A DNA stretch of 42,591 nucleotides from Candidatus Woesearchaeota archaeon (lineage in GTDB: Archaea; Nanobdellota; Nanobdellia; Woesearchaeales; UBA9642): positions 1 to 42,591 of the forward strand of contig DUIB01000020.1 of NCBI GenBank assembly GCA_013330595.1, written 5' to 3'. The notes below the pieces were generated by a model. The model was not told the origin of the DNA. It saw nothing but the letters and a program-made list of their open reading frames with translations, and did not search any database. This document shows, one piece after another, positions 40,843 to 42,591 of the stretch (its first letter is position 1; each line of letters starts with the position of its first letter). The translations under genes were made by a program, and so were the position numbers.

Positions 40843-41796
40843 TTAAAACTTCATTATCCTTCCAGGAAAATCCTTTTTCATTAATAGAACTACTCTTGAT
40901 GCTTGTTGCTCATCAATCAATTTATATCCGCAATGCTTGCCTATCTCTAATGCAAACTCTTTGACTTCATTATGAAGAGGCATGTGTTTTATTGTCAATC
41001 TTTCCCTGCTCGAGCCGACATGCATATATGCCTTTACCTCAACAAACAATGCATCTGATTTTTTTATTAATTGGGCATATTGTTCTGGATTGATCATGTT
41101 CATGTCTTTGATTAAAGTTATTCTAATTGATGTTCTTGTCTTCTTTTTTAGCTTCCTAAGAATATCTAATGTCTGCATCAATCTCTCCCATCCATCTTTT
41201 ATTGAGGATCTGTCTATCTTGAAGAATAATTCTTTATTAGGAGCATCAATTGAAACATATAATTGTGTCGGCAATGCATTTTCTTTTTCCAATTCTAATA
41301 ATCTTTCTGGAACTAATCCATTTGTAACGAGAAATGTTGATTTTTTTCTCTTATGAAGTTCTTTGATCAATTCAGCAAGTTTCGGATAAAGTGTAGGCTC
41401 GCCTGCCAATGATATTGCAAAATGCTTTGGCTCCTGAGCATCTTTCCATTTTTTCATGTTTGTTTTTGAATTCCCAGGATAACCATTAAGAAGCTTTGCA
41501 TGGCTCTTTATTGAACCATCAATGATCAATAATGGATCATCAATATCTTTGTTATCCATTTTTCCTTCTGTTCCTTCAAGATTTCTCCAGCAGAAGATGC
41601 ATTTGTTCTGGCAGAAATTTGCATCAGGAGTCATCTGGCAGCATGCATAGCTTTTAATGCCATAGAATTTTTCCTTATAGCAGACACCTTGATCCCAGAT
41701 GCTCTTCTTTGTCCATGTACAGAGCTTTACAGCTCCAGAATTTCCAATTACTCTGTATTGCTGTTTTGTCAATAGTTTCTTAAGAATTTCATCCAT
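40843..41796 (-). CDS. taw1: tRNA 4-demethylwyosine synthase (Taw1/TYW1)
   Basis: This 317-aa radical-SAM enzyme has CQNKCIFCW at 62-70 with C62, C66 and C69 for the main Fe-S cluster. Further Cys at about 26, 39, 52 and 53 fit the second cluster of Taw1. It also has SLAGEPTLYPKL (GEP motif) and LVTNGLVPE. It converts N1-methylguanosine 37 of tRNA-Phe to 4-demethylwyosine using pyruvate, the core step of wyosine formation in archaea. It is a good marker of archaeal (or eukaryotic) origin. It is convergent with the phosphoesterase gene. Confidence 0.95.
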   Translation of the reverse strand: MDEILKKLLTKQQYRVIGNSGAVKLCTWTKKSIWDQGVCYKEKFYGIKSYACCQMTPDANFCQNKCIFCWRNLEGTEGKMDNKDIDDPLLIIDGSIKSHAKLLNGYPGNSKTNMKKWKDAQEPKHFAISLAGEPTLYPKLAELIKELHKRKKSTFLVTNGLVPERLLELEKENALPTQLYVSIDAPNKELFFKIDRSSIKDGWERLMQTLDILRKLKKKTRTSIRITLIKDMNMINPEQYAQLIKKSDALFVEVKAYMHVGSSRERLTIKHMPLHNEVKEFALEIGKHCGYKLIDEQQASRVVLLMKKDFPGRIMKF

Positions 41797-41867
41797 GAGA
41801 ATTGGATATATAGATTATTTTAAAATGTTATGGTAAAATATATAAATCCCCTTCCTTTTTTTTATTC

Positions 41868-42359
41868 GTGGACATAAACAATATTGTAAAAGCAGTGGAA
41901 TCTTCTGAAGCTTTCAAGAATATTGATCCTGACCATTATCTTGTGCATATTTTCCGGATGATGGATTCAACAGACTCGGATGATTGTCAGGTAGGCTATT
42001 ATCTTAAGAAGTCAGATAAGGTAACAGTATTTGAGTATGATAAAGGTGATGTGAAATCAACAGAGCCTCAGGAAGCATTTAAGGAGAAAAAGATAATTCT
42101 TCCATTAAGGCTTGAGAATGTGAAGATGAGCGTGGATGATGCATTAACAAAGACAGATGAAATTGTCAAGAACAATTATCCATCACAGATGCTGCTGAAA
42201 GCAATTGTATTACTGCAGAACATTCCTGATTTCGGATTGATCTGGAACATGACAGTCATAACGCACACATTCAATGTAATAAACATAAAGATCAATGCAG
42301 AAACCTCTCAAGTGATCAGGCACAGCATGGAATCATTATTGCAGTGGAAGAAAGAATGA
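41868..42359 (+). CDS. Conserved-looking hypothetical protein (163 aa)
   Basis: The gene begins at GTG 41868 (MDINNIVKAVESSEAFKNID) and has a TATA-like TATATAAATCC about 28 nt before. The protein is soluble and mixed alpha/beta: helices at both ends and a strand-rich centre (VGYYLKKSDKVTVFEY; VITHTFNVINIKIN). It is of the size and pattern of small archaeal proteins of unknown function; no catalytic motif is evident. Its stop overlaps the start of the peptidase E gene by ATGA, so the two are translationally coupled. Confidence 0.8.
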   Translation: MDINNIVKAVESSEAFKNIDPDHYLVHIFRMMDSTDSDDCQVGYYLKKSDKVTVFEYDKGDVKSTEPQEAFKEKKIILPLRLENVKMSVDDALTKTDEIVKNNYPSQMLLKAIVLLQNIPDFGLIWNMTVITHTFNVINIKINAETSQVIRHSMESLLQWKKE

Positions 42360-42591
42360 AACTATTCTTAGCATCACAGGCAGGAAGAACAATTGATCTT
42401 TTTAACAACGAATTCTTTTCATTAAAAAATAAGAAGGTTGCTTTTATAGCAAATGCCGCAGATTTTTATGAAAGTAAAGCTTTTGTGTATTTTGATAAGG
42501 TGCGCTTGAAAGATTATGGTGCACAGATATTTGATGTAGATTTAAGAGAAATAAAAGGAAAAAATCTTTATACGTCAGAAATACCACTCAT
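42356..42591 (+). CDS. Peptidase E (S51 family), N-terminal part, runs off the window
   Basis: From ATG 42356 the frame is open to the window edge (78 codons). It starts MKLFLASQAGRTIDLFNNEF and continues VAFIANAADFY ... VRLKDYGAQIFDVDLREIKG. This resembles the N-terminal third of S51 dipeptidase E-like proteins, with the strand-nucleophile-elbow region lying beyond the window. The family would hydrolyse Asp-X dipeptides or cyanophycin-type peptides. The catalytic Ser is not visible, so activity cannot be judged. Confidence 0.7.
   Translation, partial: MKLFLASQAGRTIDLFNNEFFSLKNKKVAFIANAADFYESKAFVYFDKVRLKDYGAQIFDVDLREIKGKNLYTSEIPL

Noticed and set aside
1-42591. CRISPR arrays, rRNA genes, IS transposases, integrases
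   Set aside because: No regularly spaced repeats, no rRNA-like stretch, and no protein with transposase or recombinase motifs seen.

Overview
The window looks like a piece of an archaeal chromosome, most likely a DPANN-type archaeon close to the Woesearchaeota/Pacearchaeota. This placement is inferred from gene content. The DNA is AT-rich, with TATA-type promoters about 25-28 nt before tRNAs and leaderless starts. Archaeal genes present include SRP54, Taw1/TYW1, an archaeal-type initiator tRNA and SMC. The four tRNA genes carry bulge-helix-bulge (BHB) introns. There are no rRNA genes, no CRISPR array and no recognisable IS transposase.

Layout. 1-5.7 kb (minus strand) is one operon: HTH regulator, MacB-type ABC ATPase, secreted NEW3-like protein, two FtsX/MacB permeases, a His-rich zinc-ribbon membrane protein and a partial membrane protein. 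5.85 kb holds tRNA-Thr(UGU) with two introns. 6-8.3 kb holds a stop-interrupted polysaccharide deacetylase, a small Zn-finger protein and malic enzyme. 8.3-11.2 kb is a MoxR / DUF58 / VWA operon. 11.3-18.1 kb holds a cytosolic helical protein, two large cell-surface proteins and a ribbon-helix-helix regulator with an array of operator half-sites. 18.2-19.4 kb holds a broken P-loop kinase, tRNA-Ser(GCU) with two introns and initiator tRNA-Met with four introns. 19.5-22.2 kb is a pair of large unknown proteins. 22.2-25.1 kb holds Dus, RNase HII, PsiE and a C39-like peptidase with an in-frame amber codon. 25.2-31.1 kb holds SMC, a glycosyltransferase, a PIG-L deacetylase and a CuA-motif lipoprotein. 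31.3-37.4 kb is accessory in character: LAGLIDADG endonuclease, tRNA-Gly(UCC) with two introns, SET protein, KilA-N protein, micro-ORFs, a DEAD-box helicase with a structured leader, a decayed surface protein and a PIN/RHH pair. 37.6 kb to the end is housekeeping: SRP54, an MFS transporter, a phosphoesterase, Taw1, a small hypothetical protein and a partial peptidase E.

The main discovery is the density and reach of BHB splicing. All four tRNA genes are split, with ten introns in total (2+2+4+2). Removing them gives well-formed tRNAs of 73, 84, 75 and 72 nt. The same kind of element interrupts a protein-coding gene. RNase HII (rnhB) carries a 25-nt BHB intron inside its GIDEAGRG active-site motif, and its removal restores a 222-aa enzyme exactly. 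The splice-site core of this mRNA intron (CGGC-AGA ... GCCG-AGA) is identical to that of the first tRNA-Thr intron, which suggests that a tRNA intron moved into an mRNA. A LAGLIDADG homing endonuclease gene lies directly against one of the split tRNAs.

A second theme is four otherwise intact genes each interrupted by one in-frame stop codon (three UAG, one UGA) that no BHB intron explains. They are either fresh pseudogenes or readthrough genes. A third is a family of twin hairpins at three sites, one of them in the leader of the DEAD-box helicase gene.
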